Notes under the pieces: model-generated
Database searches by the model: none
Seen by the model: the letters and a program-made list of their open reading frames with translations, nothing else
Told to the model about the DNA's origin: nothing
In this document: positions 32,923-47,700 of the stretch, one piece after another
Layout: every line of letters begins with the position of its first letter
Numbering within the stretch: the stretch's first letter is position 1
Source of the DNA: Sceloporus undulatus
Lineage: Eukaryota > Chordata > Lepidosauria > Squamata > Phrynosomatidae
Length of the DNA: 64,000 bases
Reading direction: 5' to 3'
NCBI RefSeq assembly: GCF_019175285.1
Contig: NC_056528.1
Coordinates: 18,331,020 to 18,395,019 of the forward strand
Translations under genes and position numbers: made by a program

Positions 32923-35900
32923 GTAAGTCACTCTCAGCAAAGGCCTAAATACCCTTCTTGATACCAGATCTTGACTGATCCTAGAACTAAGCAGGGTCAG
33001 CTCTGGTTAGTACTTGGATGGGAGACCAGCAATTAATACCAGGTGCTATAGGCAATATTTCAGAGGAAGGAACTATCAGTACCACCTCTGAGTATCCCTT
33101 GCCTAAGAAAACTCTAGAGAAAATTCATGGGGGTTGGTGTAGTGGTTTGAGTATTGGAGTATGACTTGGAGACTAGGGTTTGCTTCCTCACTTGGCCATG
33201 AAACCCACTGGGTGACTTTGGGCAAGTCACACGCTCTCAGCCTCAGGGAAAGGCAATGGCAAACCTCCTCTGAACAAATCATGCCAAGAAAACACTGTGA
33301 TAGATTTGCCTTAGGGTTGCCATAAGTCAGAAACGACTTGAAGGCACACAACAACAACAAACACTGTAAGTCGGCAGATGATTTGAAGGCACAAAAGCAT
33401 ACACACACACACAAACCTCTCAGCCATGGCCATTGTCTTTTGGATCTCTGAGCCAGGAAACCTTCCTTGGTTTAATTTTACCCTGATTTGAACTCAGTCC
33501 TGAGTATCTATGTTGTTGTTTTTCAGTTATAACTGAGCTCCCAAGAAATGTGGAAACCCATCCCTGGATAAATTTTAGAAGACGCTTTCAAGTTGTCTCT
33601 AGAAAATTCAGAACGTTTCTGTTTAATAAGGCTAGGCTTACCTGATGTGGTGGTCTCATTTCATTTGTGGATATTGTTAGGTTTGAATGAAAAGTATACC
33701 GAAACAGTTTAGCCACTCTTCTTTTTTTGTGGCGCAGCAACATATCTCTGTCTTTTCCATGTGATTTCTGCCTCTGGTCCAAAAGAGATAATGTCCAGGG
33801 ACACATACATAGAGTTTGTTAAGTGAAGTATACCTGCATTTATTAAATCGTTGCTGGCATGAGATGATTCCAGCTTGTCTGCAGACTCTGCTTTAGGGAA
33901 ATGCTCATGCATTCATACTTTTCAAGTCCCTTTTGCTCCAGAAGAAAACAATGGTGCATGTATTTCTAGGACAGCTAGAGTGATGTAGTGGGAAAAGTGC
34001 ATGTCTGGGACTTGGGAGATCCTAGTTCATGTTCCCATTAAACCTCAAGACCTACTCAGTGACTTTGCGCAAGATACATACTTTCTCTCAGCCTCACCTA
34101 ACCTTACAGGGTTGTGGTGGTGAGGTTGATCCAGGTAAGGAGATAGCCTTGTATGCTGGATTCTGTTTCTTTATGGTTATGACTTGTTGTCGGTGTTCCT
34201 TACCCACAGGATGCTTGGAGCGATCGCTATGGACAACTGCACATGGACACCCAGCAAAGCTACAAGCTCCTTCAAGCACAGAAGAGCACAGAGGGACTCT
34301 ACCTGCTCTTTAAAAGGCCCTTTGACACCTGTGACCCAAAGGACTACCTAATAGAGGTATAATTCTTTGGAGACTTTATTGAGCACCATACAAATTCTGC
34401 AGGTGCCCTTTGCATATGCTGCAACATGCAATGATCTGTAGTTTTTCCAGTGTCATAGTACCAGAATGGATGGAGGGTGACTTCAGCCCACATTAGACTA
34501 GGTTGGGGAAGTTGAGCCCCTTTCCATGATCTGGAAAAATTGAACCATTTAAGCTATTGCCACAGTGTAGAGTTGATGCAGTTTGACACTGCTTTAACTG
34601 TCATGGCTTCATCCTATGGGATTCTGGGGTTTATAGTTTGTTGTGGCACCAGTGCTCTCTGATAGATGCCAGATCCCAGACAGACAGATCTCAGACAGAT
34701 CCCAAAATTCCATAGCATTGAACCATAACAGTTAAAGCAGCATCCAACTGCACTAGTTCTACAGTGTAGATGCAGCCCAAGACTCCCATGTAGTTGAATC
34801 TCCTACGTCTATCAGAAGTGCACTAACTGCAAGAAATACAAAGAGAATGGGTGTTACTGAGCTATTCCAGGATTAATAAAGGCTCCTTGCGGTCTATTTC
34901 TTACATGCTTATTTGGGAATAAGCTACCCTAAACATAGCCTGGGCACTCCTAAGTACAAATTGTGCTTGTGAGAGATTTCACATTTAAGGATGGTTCCAT
35001 GTTAAAGGATGGGGAAAGTAATATGTCATTGCCCTGCAAGTATATACCTGACGTTGACCCTTCTACCTTAAAATACTGCCAAGGTCCCTAATCGTTCTCC
35101 TGCTCAAGTCAGAAATCTCACATCTGAATTTTGAACATGAATGTTAAACTGCCATTTTTCAATCATTCTGAAGACTTCCCATTTCTGAATCCCTCTTCAA
35201 TTTCCCACATCAGATTTAGCACCTTGTGGACCGCTAGATACTGACCAATATTAAGTATTATGTTGCCATGGGAGACCCTACATATTTATGCATCCCATCT
35301 ATCAAATGCTGTCAGGCGTTGAAATTAGTGGCTGCAATCTGGTTTACAGTGAAACTGAAAAGAAATTTAGAGCCATCTCCTGCCTATTATTACTTGATTT
35401 ATTTAGGGCCTGAAAGAGTTTAAATTAGGTAGTGGGAGGTTATGGTCCAAAATAGCCCTAGTTAGAATCAATCATGGTGGCTATTAAACATTCAAAGAAC
35501 ATCCGATTGATATTAACTATCGAAAGACCAAATCTAAGTTTAGCCCAAACTAGAAGAATCTCATTAAAACAGTTTCAAACTGTTTCTGTCCAGGTTTGGA
35601 CATAAAACATTGCAAGTCCTAATCCATAGATCAGATACATCAGATACCCTGATGCCCCAGGGTATCTGGTACATATTCTTCTTGAAATGGTATTCACTGA
35701 TCTGGTTGACTAACAGACCTGCTTTCTTCTTTCCTTCCAGGATGGTACTGTGCATCTTATCTATGGGATTCTGGAGAAGCCAGTCCCTTCCCTCCAAGCG
35801 ATCAATGTTTCCGCTCTCCGTCAGAAAGGAGTGCAAAGGGTACAGCTGCTGAAACCAGACGTCGGCATTCCCTCCCTACCTGGCGACCTGAAGACCATGG

Positions 35901-36052
35901 TGATAAGAGCTCCTAATGTGAGCATACCCAGCCAGGAGACAACATACTGGTGCTACATGACAGAGCTTCCAGATGGCTTTGGAAAGCATCACATTGTCAT
36001 GGTAAGTGTGGCACACTTCACCAAAACTGTCCTCTGCACTGAGATTTCTGAT

Positions 36053-36093
<41 letters not shown>

Positions 36094-37080
36094 TATTTGA
36101 ACCCATTCCCATGTCTCCAGTTAATGTTGCCTTAGGCATCTTTGCAACAGTAATGATAATGGCATACTTTCTTCCACGCTGGGGCTTGTTCAGGCTGCGC
36201 AAACTGTTATAGGATGAGCATGAAACCTGAGAACGGCGCTAATGATGGGGAAAGTCAACCAGCCAGGAGGGCAATTCTAGCAAAAGTCCTGATTCATCAG
36301 CTGTGGAGAACATTAGTCAGGCCCTGTCTCCTGGCTTGCAATGGAGGAAGGGGTGATGGTGGTTAAAGTTATGTGATTCAGCAGATCTCAAAGTCATAGT
36401 TGGATGCCCATGGAACAACTCCTCCCAAGGAGGTTAAAAGACACACACAAACACACCACCATCAAGGTGTGAATGAACAAGGAAGGGCCAGACGCCAGAG
36501 AAGGAAGAAGCTTTGGAACTTGTGCGATCCCTAGTGGACAGAGAAAGTTCATTGCATGGGAGGTAACCAAGGCATATAGCCCCTTTGATCTGGGGGTCCT
36601 TGATATCCATGGCTAATTACTTCTCTGGACCAACAGCAGTCTGTCTCAGGGAGTTACTAGACTCCAGTCTAGCCTTCTACATGTCAGATGCACAGGTCAG
36701 TCTGTTACCTAGTTGTACTCGTCCATTAGTAGCGAGGAAGCCCTTGTAAAGATCAAAATGAATTGTTGCCTGTCTGTCCGTCTGCCTGCCTGCCTGCCTG
36801 TCTGTCTGTCTGTTGATTTGTCTATCTACCTACCTACTCATTCATCATCTATTTCAGCTATCTATTATCCATCCATCCATCCATCCATCCATCCATCCAT
36901 CCATCCATCCAATCATCTTCTATTCTATTCTGTTCTGTTCTGTTCTATCTTATCCTCTATAATTTATTTTATCTGCCTGTCTGTCCTTCCATCATCTATT
37001 CTGTACATCCATCCATCTATATCGTCTGTCTGTGTCCTTCCACCATCTAGCCTGTCTATCTATGCGATAGACTATCGACT

Positions 37081-37117
<37 letters not shown>

Positions 37118-37571
37118 ATCTATCATCTATCTATCCATCCATCTATTCCCTACCTATCTATCCCATCACTTTTCTGCTTACAGTGGTTTCCAGAGCATTG
37201 TACAATAAAACTGAATGAAATATTCTTCAGAAAAAAAACTAAGAACAGTTTTAAGCACCATTTAAAAAAAAAGAAGACCCAGGAAGACCCTTTGGGATAA
37301 TATTATTTTAACCGGCTGTTCAAGAGAGAGGATGCTGCCTGCCATCCCTGACTCCTACTGGAAGGAAGGTCCACAACTGATGGTCTGCTCAAGAGGAAGC
37401 CCATCATGAGGCCCACCTTGTCTGGCTTCTAGTGGCCATGTGTCTTCCTTGTTTGGTGGGGAGGGTTTTCATCCTTATCTAGCTCCTCTGCATATCTAAT
37501 GAAGCAATTGAACATTTTGAATGGCAAGCTTTCACCAGGCATTGTAATTAAACATGTTCACCTTAAAAGCT

Positions 37572-37602
<31 letters not shown>

Positions 37603-40600
37603 GTGCCTTCAAGTCATTTCTGACTTCCGTCGACCCTAAGGCAAACTTATCATGGGCTTTTCTTGACAAGATTTATTCAGAGGGGCCTTGCCATTGCCTT
37701 GACTGAGGTTAAAAGCATATGACGTGCCCACCTCACCCAGTGTATTTCTTGGCCAAGCAAGAAATTGAACCCTGGTCTCCAGAATCTTGGTCAAGCCACT
37801 ATGCCATACTGGCTCTCTTGCTGTATTATGGCAATGACCAAAGGCAGCCCTTCAAACCCGCCTTTTTAGCAGTTCATCCCCCTAAAAAGAGGAGTTTCAA
37901 GGTACTGGAGAGTGAGGTGATGTGTGATGATGCATCTAGAGCCCTCCTGGTAGTGGGGCGCTTTACAACAGCCTGTCTTCATGCACTGCCCCACTTTCTA
38001 GAACCTTGGAAATTCCTCTTTTGGATAGGGCTGTTGAAAAGGTAGGTTCTCGGGGGTCACATCGGGAGATGTAGCTATGGAGACATAGCTACGTCACTGT
38101 AGCTATGCCTTCCAATGCAAGATCTCAGCCAGATTTTAAACAAACAACAAGTAAATGGGAGATGGAGAGAAGCAAGACTAAGGTCTGAAACAGAAATAGC
38201 AAAGAGAGGCCTGCACTGCAAGAGAGGGACCTGCTGTTTCGGAAAACTTATTCCTTCTGCTATCACTTAAAGCACATTCTTAGATGCTTTTGCTTTTGGG
38301 GCAGGTTTGATAACCACTGAATCTCACAGCCTCAATGGATGAGGAGTTGGAGACCAGAGATAATGGCTGAGATCTTCTATTGGGGGCTGTGATGCACACC
38401 TTTATGGTAACAGAGTGTCCGAAATTACATATGTACCTTGCTGGGAAATTGGTGTGATATACAGTAGTCATAGCTATTATTGAGACATGGTGATCTTAGA
38501 TGTGGGGAAATCACATGCTCTCAACCTCAGGGGAAGGCAATGGCAAACCTCCTCTGAACAAATCTTGCCAAGAAAACCCCATGATAGGGTTGCCTTAAGG
38601 TTGCCATTACTCAGAAATGACTTGAAGGCACACAACAACAGCAACGTAAGAGGAGGCCAGCCATTAACCATGAACATCAGTGACAAAAGGAATGTGGTCC
38701 TTCTGAATCACTGTCACTCAATATTCTTTGGCATCTTTACAGTATGAGCCGGTTATCACAAAAGGGAACGAAGCCATAGTCCACCACATGGAGGTCTTCC
38801 AGTGTGCCCCACAGTTTGAGACCTTCCCCAATTACAGTGGACCATGCGATTCTAAGATGAAGCCAGAACGGTTGAACTACTGCAGGCATGTGCTGGCTGC
38901 CTGGGCAATGGGCGCACAGGTATGTCTTACAAAATGGCAGCCATTGTGTTAAATAGGGAGCATCCCATTCTATCATTCCCTTTCCACATCGTCCCATTCC
39001 CTCCTTCTTGATCTTTCCATGGAGAAGTAAAACAGGCAAACAATCAGGGCCAGGACAAACTCTTTGGCTTGAATCCTATTGGTTAGCCCCAACTAGAGTT
39101 AGACTTATTGAGTTCATGTGATTTACTTGCTATTCAACAACTGATTCAATGGATCTACTTTTGTTGGGGCAGATTCAATAAATGGTTGAATGGGGACTTA
39201 AGACATAGATCAATCCCATTGATTCAATGGATCTTGCTTAACTGTGACCAAGTAGTAGGAATCAGGAGGTTTTTTTAAAACCTATTTTTACTGGTATGTT
39301 TTAACTTGTTTTTAGTGTTGCTAATAATTTAATTCAACTTCATTACTAACGTTTTGGTATTTTCCAACTATGTTTATGTGTAAGCCTTTAGTTCTCTTTC
39401 TGGGGGAAATGAAGGGTATAAAGGGTTACAAATGGAGGGATGATGAGGATGGGAATGATGTGAATATAATAAATTCTCACCAGTTCTTTCTCCAAACCTA
39501 CCACCCATATTCCTTCCTTCCTTCCTTCCTTCCTTCCTTCCTTCCTTCCTTCCTTCCTTCCTNNNNNNNNNNCATAGGCTTTTTACTACCCAGAAGATGC
39601 AGGACTCGCTTTCGGAGGCCCTGGAACCTCCAGATATCTGCGCCTAGAAGTTCACTACCACAACCCACTGGAGCTCAAAGGTACAACAGACCTTGAATGG
39701 CTCCCTTTCCATCTTCTTTATTTCCAGTCCCCAAAGAATGTTTTGTTGGATAGTTCTTCTAAACGAATGATAAAAGAGCTATCCAAGGTTCTGGATACTA
39801 ACTTGCAAATAGGTTCAGGAAAGGGTGCATCCACATTGTAGAAACAATACAGTTTGGCACCACTTTAACTTCCATGGCTATATCCTATGGAATCCAGGGA
39901 TTTGTAGTTTGGTGAGGCACCAGCACTCTTTGGCAGAGAAGACTAAAGACCTTGCAAAACTAGAACTCCCACGATTCTATAGGACGACGCTACATTTAAA
40001 GTGATGTCAAACTGCATTATTTCTACACTGTAGATGCATCCTAAAACCCATGGTTGCTCACCATACTCCTGATATCAGATCACCCAGCTGCCACTACTTA
40101 TAACCTGTTACTTTCTCAGTTTCCATCTCCCGAAGCAATTGGCAACTTCCTTTGCAAACTGATGCAAATAACTTTTGGAACAAAGACTGACTACCTACTT
40201 GTACATCTCAAAGACCCTTGAACCAGTTCCAGTCCCATCTTGTGACTGCTTACTCTTGGATCCTTGGTCGTGATGTGGCCTGTCCAGATGTAACTTCTGC
40301 CTGGGCTGGAAGCCATGAGATGCCATTCAGATTAATGAGCAACTGGGAGCACACTCTTCCCCTGCTTTCTCTGCCTATTAGCAGCCAGCAGGCAGGTTTT
40401 TGAACACGAGGAAGAAAACGCAGCACAAAGTGCCTGCATTTCCATAAGCTCAAAACTGCTCGCTCCTTGGACTCTCTGGAATAATTTTAGAAAACTGAAG
40501 CATCTGGGCTGCTCTTCAGTCATATCACACTTGGCTATAAATAATCATTTTTGTTGGTTCTTTTCTTTTCACCAATAATATCTCCCTTGTTATTCTTATC

Positions 40601-41732
40601 CATTTCATTTTGTGCCCAAGCTGGAGACAGAAGCTTAAAAAGTAATGAGAAAATCTGGCCGGTGCCCAAAATACACACAAAGGCACATGGATGGCACATA
40701 GGCTGAAGGCGCCCCTCTCTTCTGAGGCAAACCAGGCAGGTTTGTGGGGTGGGGAGAGCAATCTTTTAAAGGCCTACTAGTGAGGCAACCCATAGAAACA
40801 CGGGAACCTGCCTTAAGGATAGAAAGAATGTGAAATCGAAGGCTTTCATGGCCGGCATCCATAGTTTTTTGTGGGGTTTTCGGGCTATGTGGCCATGTTC
40901 TAGAACAGTTTATCCCTGACGTTTCGCCAGCATCTCTGGCTGGCATCTTCAGAGAATGGTGACACAGAAGATACACACACACACCACACACACACTGTGT
41001 GACCTGGGTCTGGAGGAAATTCCATGTTAATCTGTGTATTGTTCTGTTGCTGATGTTGATGGTTAGTTAAAGTTGGCATTCTCCATTTCATTTGTACCCA
41101 TACTGTTTCAGCAGTGTGTCTGCAGCCGGACAACTACCCAGCATCTAGAAGGGTTGTGGGACATTTTGTGAGTGTGTGTGTGCGGTGGTGAGGATGCACT
41201 TCTGACTGTCTTTAGCCATCTCCAAATATTCTCCCCTTCTCTCCTGCATCAGCAGAATCTTGATAACCCAAGGGGCCATTAAGGTGCACTGGAGCTATGA
41301 CATTTCAGGGTGACTAAGAGTGCGCCAGGCTAGGGCAGCCTCTTCCACTTGGAAGTTGGATCTGCCACTAATTACAGCCTTAAGGCAGAGAAAGATGTTA
41401 CATCACCCGGTGTGTGCCATGAGTACATCAGCGCATAGTCCCCAAGTCCTGAAATTCCCAAGTTGCTTTGTAATGTGCCTTTATCACCTAGGGCTATCTC
41501 TTTAAAAAGAGAAAATAACTCACCCACCCTGCCATACAAAGACCTATACTCTAAAATGCACCCACAGGAAAGAAATTCAGTGGGGCCCTTGGGATTCCCC
41601 TGGGTTTGGTTTTAGGACCATCCATGGATACAGAAATCTGTTATATACAGTGGGCTCAGGCATCCATTATATACAGTGGGCCCTTGTTATCTGAAAGGGT
41701 TTGGTTCCAGGACCCCCTTGGATACCTAAACC

Positions 41733-41779
<47 letters not shown>

Positions 41780-44700
41780 CACCTTCCTCCCAGTACAGAG
41801 ACTCAAGGTGATGTCTTGAGAATAGCAAAAGCTTTCTGATGACTTCCAGTGACTTCCAGTGACACAAATATATACGCACATAACATCTCAAGGTGTGCTG
41901 TTTTGTTTTCCCAGGCCACTATGATTCCTCAGGGATCCGCCTCTTTTACACTGCCACTCTTCGGCCTTTTGATGCTGGTATCATGGAGCTTGGCTTGGTA
42001 TACACACCGGTGATGGCAATTCCACCACGTGAAAGCCATTTTTACCTGACAGGATACTGCACTGATAAATGCACCCAGGTGGTAAGTACCAATCTGCCAA
42101 CAGCAACAACTAGTATCCATCCCTTATTTTTCCTGTAATGGTATGCTGAGTTATGCAAGCTGATGTAAGCAACAAGGTTGCAGCCATTGACTCTCCCCCC
42201 TATTCTTCCTTCCATTCAAAATATGTATGTTCACCCCACTTTCCTTTCCCCCTCACCAGGCATTGCCCCCCACCGGGATCCACATTTTCGCATCTCAGCT
42301 TCACACTCACCTGACCGGAAGAAGCGTGGTGACCATCTTATCACGAGAAGGGAAGGAGCAGGAGATTGTAAACATAGACAGACACTACAGCCCTCATTTC
42401 CAGGTATAGCTTTTCTCCTTACCTCAATCAGTCAAATACTTTGTTAAACCAGTTAGATGAATTAGTTACATTTAAGTAATTACAACACCAAAAAGCCAAT
42501 ACAGAACTCCTTTGACCTACTGAAGAAAATGCTGGAGAACTTACTAACCCTGGTGGCTGGTGGCTCTCGTGTCCATATGGCAGCGAATCCACTCCAGGTT
42601 TTGGTTCAGATTTTAAAGGAATTATCCAAGGTGTTGAAGCATCTTCCCAAAAGGGTGCCCCACTGTAGTGGGCATTGGTACCCATTACACATGGAGAGCA
42701 TGGTGCATCAGTCACTCCACTGGCAACAGATGACCATACGCCATAACATCACAGCAGCCCTTAGGTGAACATAAATCAGTGACGAAACTACTTAATTCTG
42801 TTTCTGCACATGTAAGTCCATATACATCTCATGCTGACTTCTAGCCGGCAATGTTTTGCATGTATGTGTTGTGCTTTTATGATTTTAAAGAGCTCAGTGA
42901 AGAAGGCTCTAAGAGCATTCATATGCCAACTGTGGGTTTACATTATCCACAACCTTGGTCTATGAATGCTCTTAGGGCCTTCGCCCAGAGTATTCTTCCC
43001 TCCATTCTGCCCTGGCCCCCTCACAGCAAACAATGAATGGCTATCTCCCCACATGCCTCCTGTTCTTCACTTGGTGCCACGACTGAGGTCAAAATGAAAT
43101 GCTAAGCCACACTATCAAAGCAGGACCACCTTGTCCTGACCTCAGAGTGACTTGTGCCAACAGTGGTGGTGCCAAGGGTCTTGCAAGGACCATATGTGAA
43201 GTTGGCTGGTGTTGCTGCAAAGACAGCCAAAACCCGCAGCAAAAGATGAGTTGCAGGCAGCTCTCCGTATCCATAGATGCCGTATCCACAGATTCAACCG
43301 TCCATGGCTTGAGCATATTTTAACAGTATACAAATTCCCAGAAGCAAACCTTGATTTTGCCATTTTATATAAGAGAGGTGCCATTTTACTGTGCCATTGT
43401 ATTTAATGGGACTTGAGCACCACGGATTTGGGTATTCATGGTGTGTATGTGGGAGTCCTGGAATGGGTTGAGGGAGGAAGCCCTGAATTTGGTGCAGACA
43501 TTGTGAAGACAGTCTGGACCCGATTTGGGGGTTTGGCCCTGCATTATGTAAACAGGACACTGTGAGCTTGGAGTAAATTCAGGGTAAATCACCCATGTAG
43601 ACAAGCTCCTAAATGCACCAGGCCTTTTAGCTAATAAACAGACCAGCTCTTATTTCTCTTGTAGAGTTCTGTGGATGCTCCTCAGTTTTTGCTTCCCAGC
43701 CCCAGTGTTCAGGGGATAACACCAAGTAATCTCTCCTATCCCTCTTAAGATGACCTTTCCTTACTTTGCCTTTGCACTTTCTCCTCTTTTAGCCCTACAC
43801 TTTATTGTACTCTACCTTACCTTTCATGACTCTTTCTCTGTCTGGCTCCTGTTTTCCCTTAGGAGATCCGCATGTTAAAGAAAGTGGTGTCTGTGTTCCC
43901 GGTAAGTGGACTCTTAGAAAGGTATTGATATTGTTTGTGCCTTTATGCTGTTTTCCTGGACTGCCATCGCACCGTAACAAATAGAAGCACTTGCTTTTTC
44001 TCCTGTCTCACTGTAACAAACAGAAGCACTTGGGTTTTCTTCTTCTTGAGTAAATGGTGTTCATGAATCATAAAGCTACATGGTTTGAGAGGGATCCACT
44101 GACAATAGGCGGCTTCCATTCAAGACTGAAGATTAAGTTTAGGCCCACACATAGTCCAAACTATCTTGGAGGTCATTGGAAAGATCTGGAAAGGGGACAG
44201 TTGCACAACAAGGAATTAATGTCAAGGGAAGCATAGGGTTTGTGTCCAGTTCTGGGCACAATAAGGATATTGTCAACCTACAACAGGTTCAGAGGATGGC
44301 AACCAAGATGATAAAGGGGCTGGAAACTAAACCTAGTTAGGAATGGTTGAGGGAACTTAGGACTCCAGTACTCTAACCACTACACAACTCTGTTGTAGTA
44401 GTTTATCCCTCAAGGTGTCAAGATAATGCTTTTCTATAAACAGGGCGATGTACTGAGAACCACCTGCATGTACAACACCGAAGATCGGACTAAAGCAACT
44501 GTGGTGAGTCCATCGGGAGAGGTACACTACACACATATTGGTGACTTTGTGACTCCTGTCCTCATGCTTGATTCTTATCCTCTTAACCTGTAGGGAGGTT
44601 TTGGAATCACAGAAGAGATGTGTGTGAACTATATCCATTACTATCCCCAGACAGAGTTGGAGCTGTGCAAGAGTGCAATAGATTTGGGCTACCTGCGCCG

Positions 44701-47700
44701 CTATTTCAAGCTTGTGAACAGGTAATGTAAACTATCATGCAACTAAATACACCTTGTAATGCTACGATGGTAATGGAATATGCAATACAACCATTGTAGG
44801 GTCTGATGTGTTCAGGTGTTTCTTATGTTAGAAGACCAACGTTTCCCAGAGAACTCCACCTATTAGTCAGTTATAAAAGCTGACCAGTAACTGCATTTTC
44901 AATGGCCAGCAACTGACATGATTATATTCCTTGTGCAGGGATATAACCTTTATTTTTTGCCTGGTCCACAATTGTTGGTACGTGTTTTCAAGTCATTTCT
45001 GACTTAACGGCGACCCTAAGACAACTCTATTATGGGGTTTTCTTGGAAAGACTTGTTCACAGGTTTGCCATTGCCTGAGGTTGAGAGCATGGGACTTGCC
45101 GAAGGTCACCCAGTGGGTTTTATGGCCAAGCTGGGAATTGAAGCCTAGTCTCCAGAACTGTAGGCTAACACTCAAACCGCTGCTAGAAATAAATGTCTAA
45201 ATAGAAAAAAAAATCTAGTTACAAACAGCAGTAAATGGCACAACAGAGTTGTCTCTCTCTTGCACGCACAAATCTAAAACCTGCTTGAATGTAAACAGCG
45301 CTTAGCAAAAAGAAAAGAGAGGAAAGAATGGGGAAAGAAATTGAATCACAAAAGCAGTGCATCTATCGCCTTATTGATTATATACCAAACTGCATTTGAA
45401 CTTGAAACCTCACAGACCAATTTGTAACCACATTTTGTGATGCTGCAAACAGGACTCCTGGTGGTGTTTTCTTTTCGTCTTGTGCTTTGTTTTTATGGTA
45501 TATTTTAGAAATGGCCGTGATTGTGATTTTTTGGGGCCACAGTATTTTTATATTATCGACTTTCCCATTGTAATTGGTGTTGCTTACCTTTCCATGCTTG
45601 TGCGTTCTGTGTATAATTTCCACTATTGACTCTTTTCCTAGTCAATAGGTAAGGTCTGATACTTCTTTCCATTCCCCTTCGGAAGCTGTTTGCTGAATCT
45701 CACAGGGCATTATTGAGTTTTCAGTTTTCAGTTACCTTTCTATACATCTTTTAGACACTTTCCCTCCAAGCCCACATATTTGCTCATGCAAGATGCTTCT
45801 CTTTCTGGCAGGTTTAATGATGACGATGTCTGCACATGCCCAGAAACCTCTGTCACGCAGCAGTTTGCCTCGGTTCCTTGGAATTCTTTCAGCAGAGATG
45901 TCTTGAAATCCTTGTACGACTTTGCGCCCATTTCCATGCATTGCAATAAATCTTCAGCAGTCCGTTTCCCGGTATGTTCTGGTCCATTTCCCCACTTTCT
46001 TTCTTTGGAGATGCCTGACTTCTGGCCAGTGCCATCCCCTCCGATGGTGTCACCGGTTGTGCTTCGTACCCCCTGCACCCCCCTAGTAACACCACTATGT
46101 CTGATATTTGATCCTTTAGCTGATTCATATGATGGTGGAAGATCATGTGCCAGTGTCACTAGGGTTGGATAGAACATGCAGAAGTTATGGGCAGCAGAAA
46201 AGCAGCTGCCCCCAACTGAAAACAATGAGTAATAAAAATGAACAGGAAGGACAAATAAATGCGTAGCATACAAATACCAAAGCAGATGCGATTGCAATAA
46301 ACAGAACAAATGAACACAAAGCAAATAAGCTTTTTTTTAAAAAATAATGACAACAAATGGAACAGTGAAACTATCCCATCTTCTGTAATATGTCTTTTTG
46401 CAATGCAAATTGCCATTGTGCCTTGCATGCGCATTATTAGCTTAATTCCCCATTCAAAACCACAAACATCTTGGTACGCTGCGCAGCCCGAATCCTCATT
46501 ATGTACTTCACGCCTCTCATTGTTGCCATAATTGGACACTTATCTGTAACAGGGAATACACCCTTCCCATATATTCATATCAAAAGTAGACAAATCGTGA
46601 ACCTTTTGTTGGGCGACATTGCAATTCGCTGTTCTGTAGCGCATCCAAACTGTTGCATTGTGCCCTGGTCTTGTTTTAGACTATGCCAGTCCAAATATAG
46701 GTTTTGCAGAAAGCAACAGTGAGTAATCTTGGCTAAAAGGGACGTGTGATGGACAGCATTAGTCATTAAAAACTCTTATGTTTCCCAGATAGATTATACA
46801 GTCATGTAGGAAGACTTTGCACTTGTTTTTATACATTAAAAATAAAATAAAAATAAAAATGTGAATATATAGAGTCTACATAGTTTAAACCTCCACCCAA
46901 AGATTATGCATTGATTGTTCCATGCAACCCTTGTGTTAAATGGCAACAATGCACAAATGAATGCACAACCAAGGAGACATGCATGTGCATGTGCATCCCA
47001 TCTGTGCCTCCTATGAACAACTCCACTTCTGCACCCCTTCAGCTAAATATGGACACTCCACAACAGATAAAATAAATGTCCAACAGTGTCCATATGAGAA
47101 CATACACTTGCATATGACACCAAAAGGAATCCAGCTAATATGGAAGAAAAAGCATTACAAATTGGTAGTCAACAATTGTTTTTAATATAACAGAGTAGGT
47201 TGCTGCATCCTAGCTCTTAATCATACCTAGGAGAACAACTCTGCTTAATTCAAGGGTTAGAGTTTTATTGAAACATACATACAAAGAAAGAGGAAAGGGG
47301 AAGGCAGGAAAGAAGGGAAAGGGTACATAGGATATGGGGAGCCAGTGTGGTGTAGTGGTTAGAGTGTTGGACTGGAAGACCAGGGTTCAAATATCCTGGT
47401 GTTCAGCAAACCTCCCTATTGATATATGGCAATCTCATGAATTTCCTTAGGTTTTCTTAGGCAATGCATACTCAGAGGTGGTTTTGCCAGTTCCACCCCC
47501 TGAAATATAGCCTTCAGTACCTGATACGCCTTGGTAGTCCTCCATCCCATGTACCAAGATGTGACCTTGGTTAGCTTCTAAGATCAGAAGGGATCTGGTA
47601 CCAACCACAGTCTTAAATCCTTAGAGACAACTAGAGTAGACCCATTGGATTTATCTGCATGTTGACTCGTCGTTCATCAATTCCACTTTGCTCACAATAT

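Noticed and set aside
36713-37300. 195-codon Ser/Ile/Pro-rich frame in DBH intron 3
   Set aside because: Lies over tetranucleotide repeats, inside an intron of a well-defined gene.
45740-46324. 194-codon minus-strand frame
   Set aside because: Overlaps DBH exon 11 on the opposite strand and mirrors it; no independent support.
47338-47405. tRNA gene
   Set aside because: Box A and B-like words are present but no cloverleaf can be drawn; it matches the SINE head.
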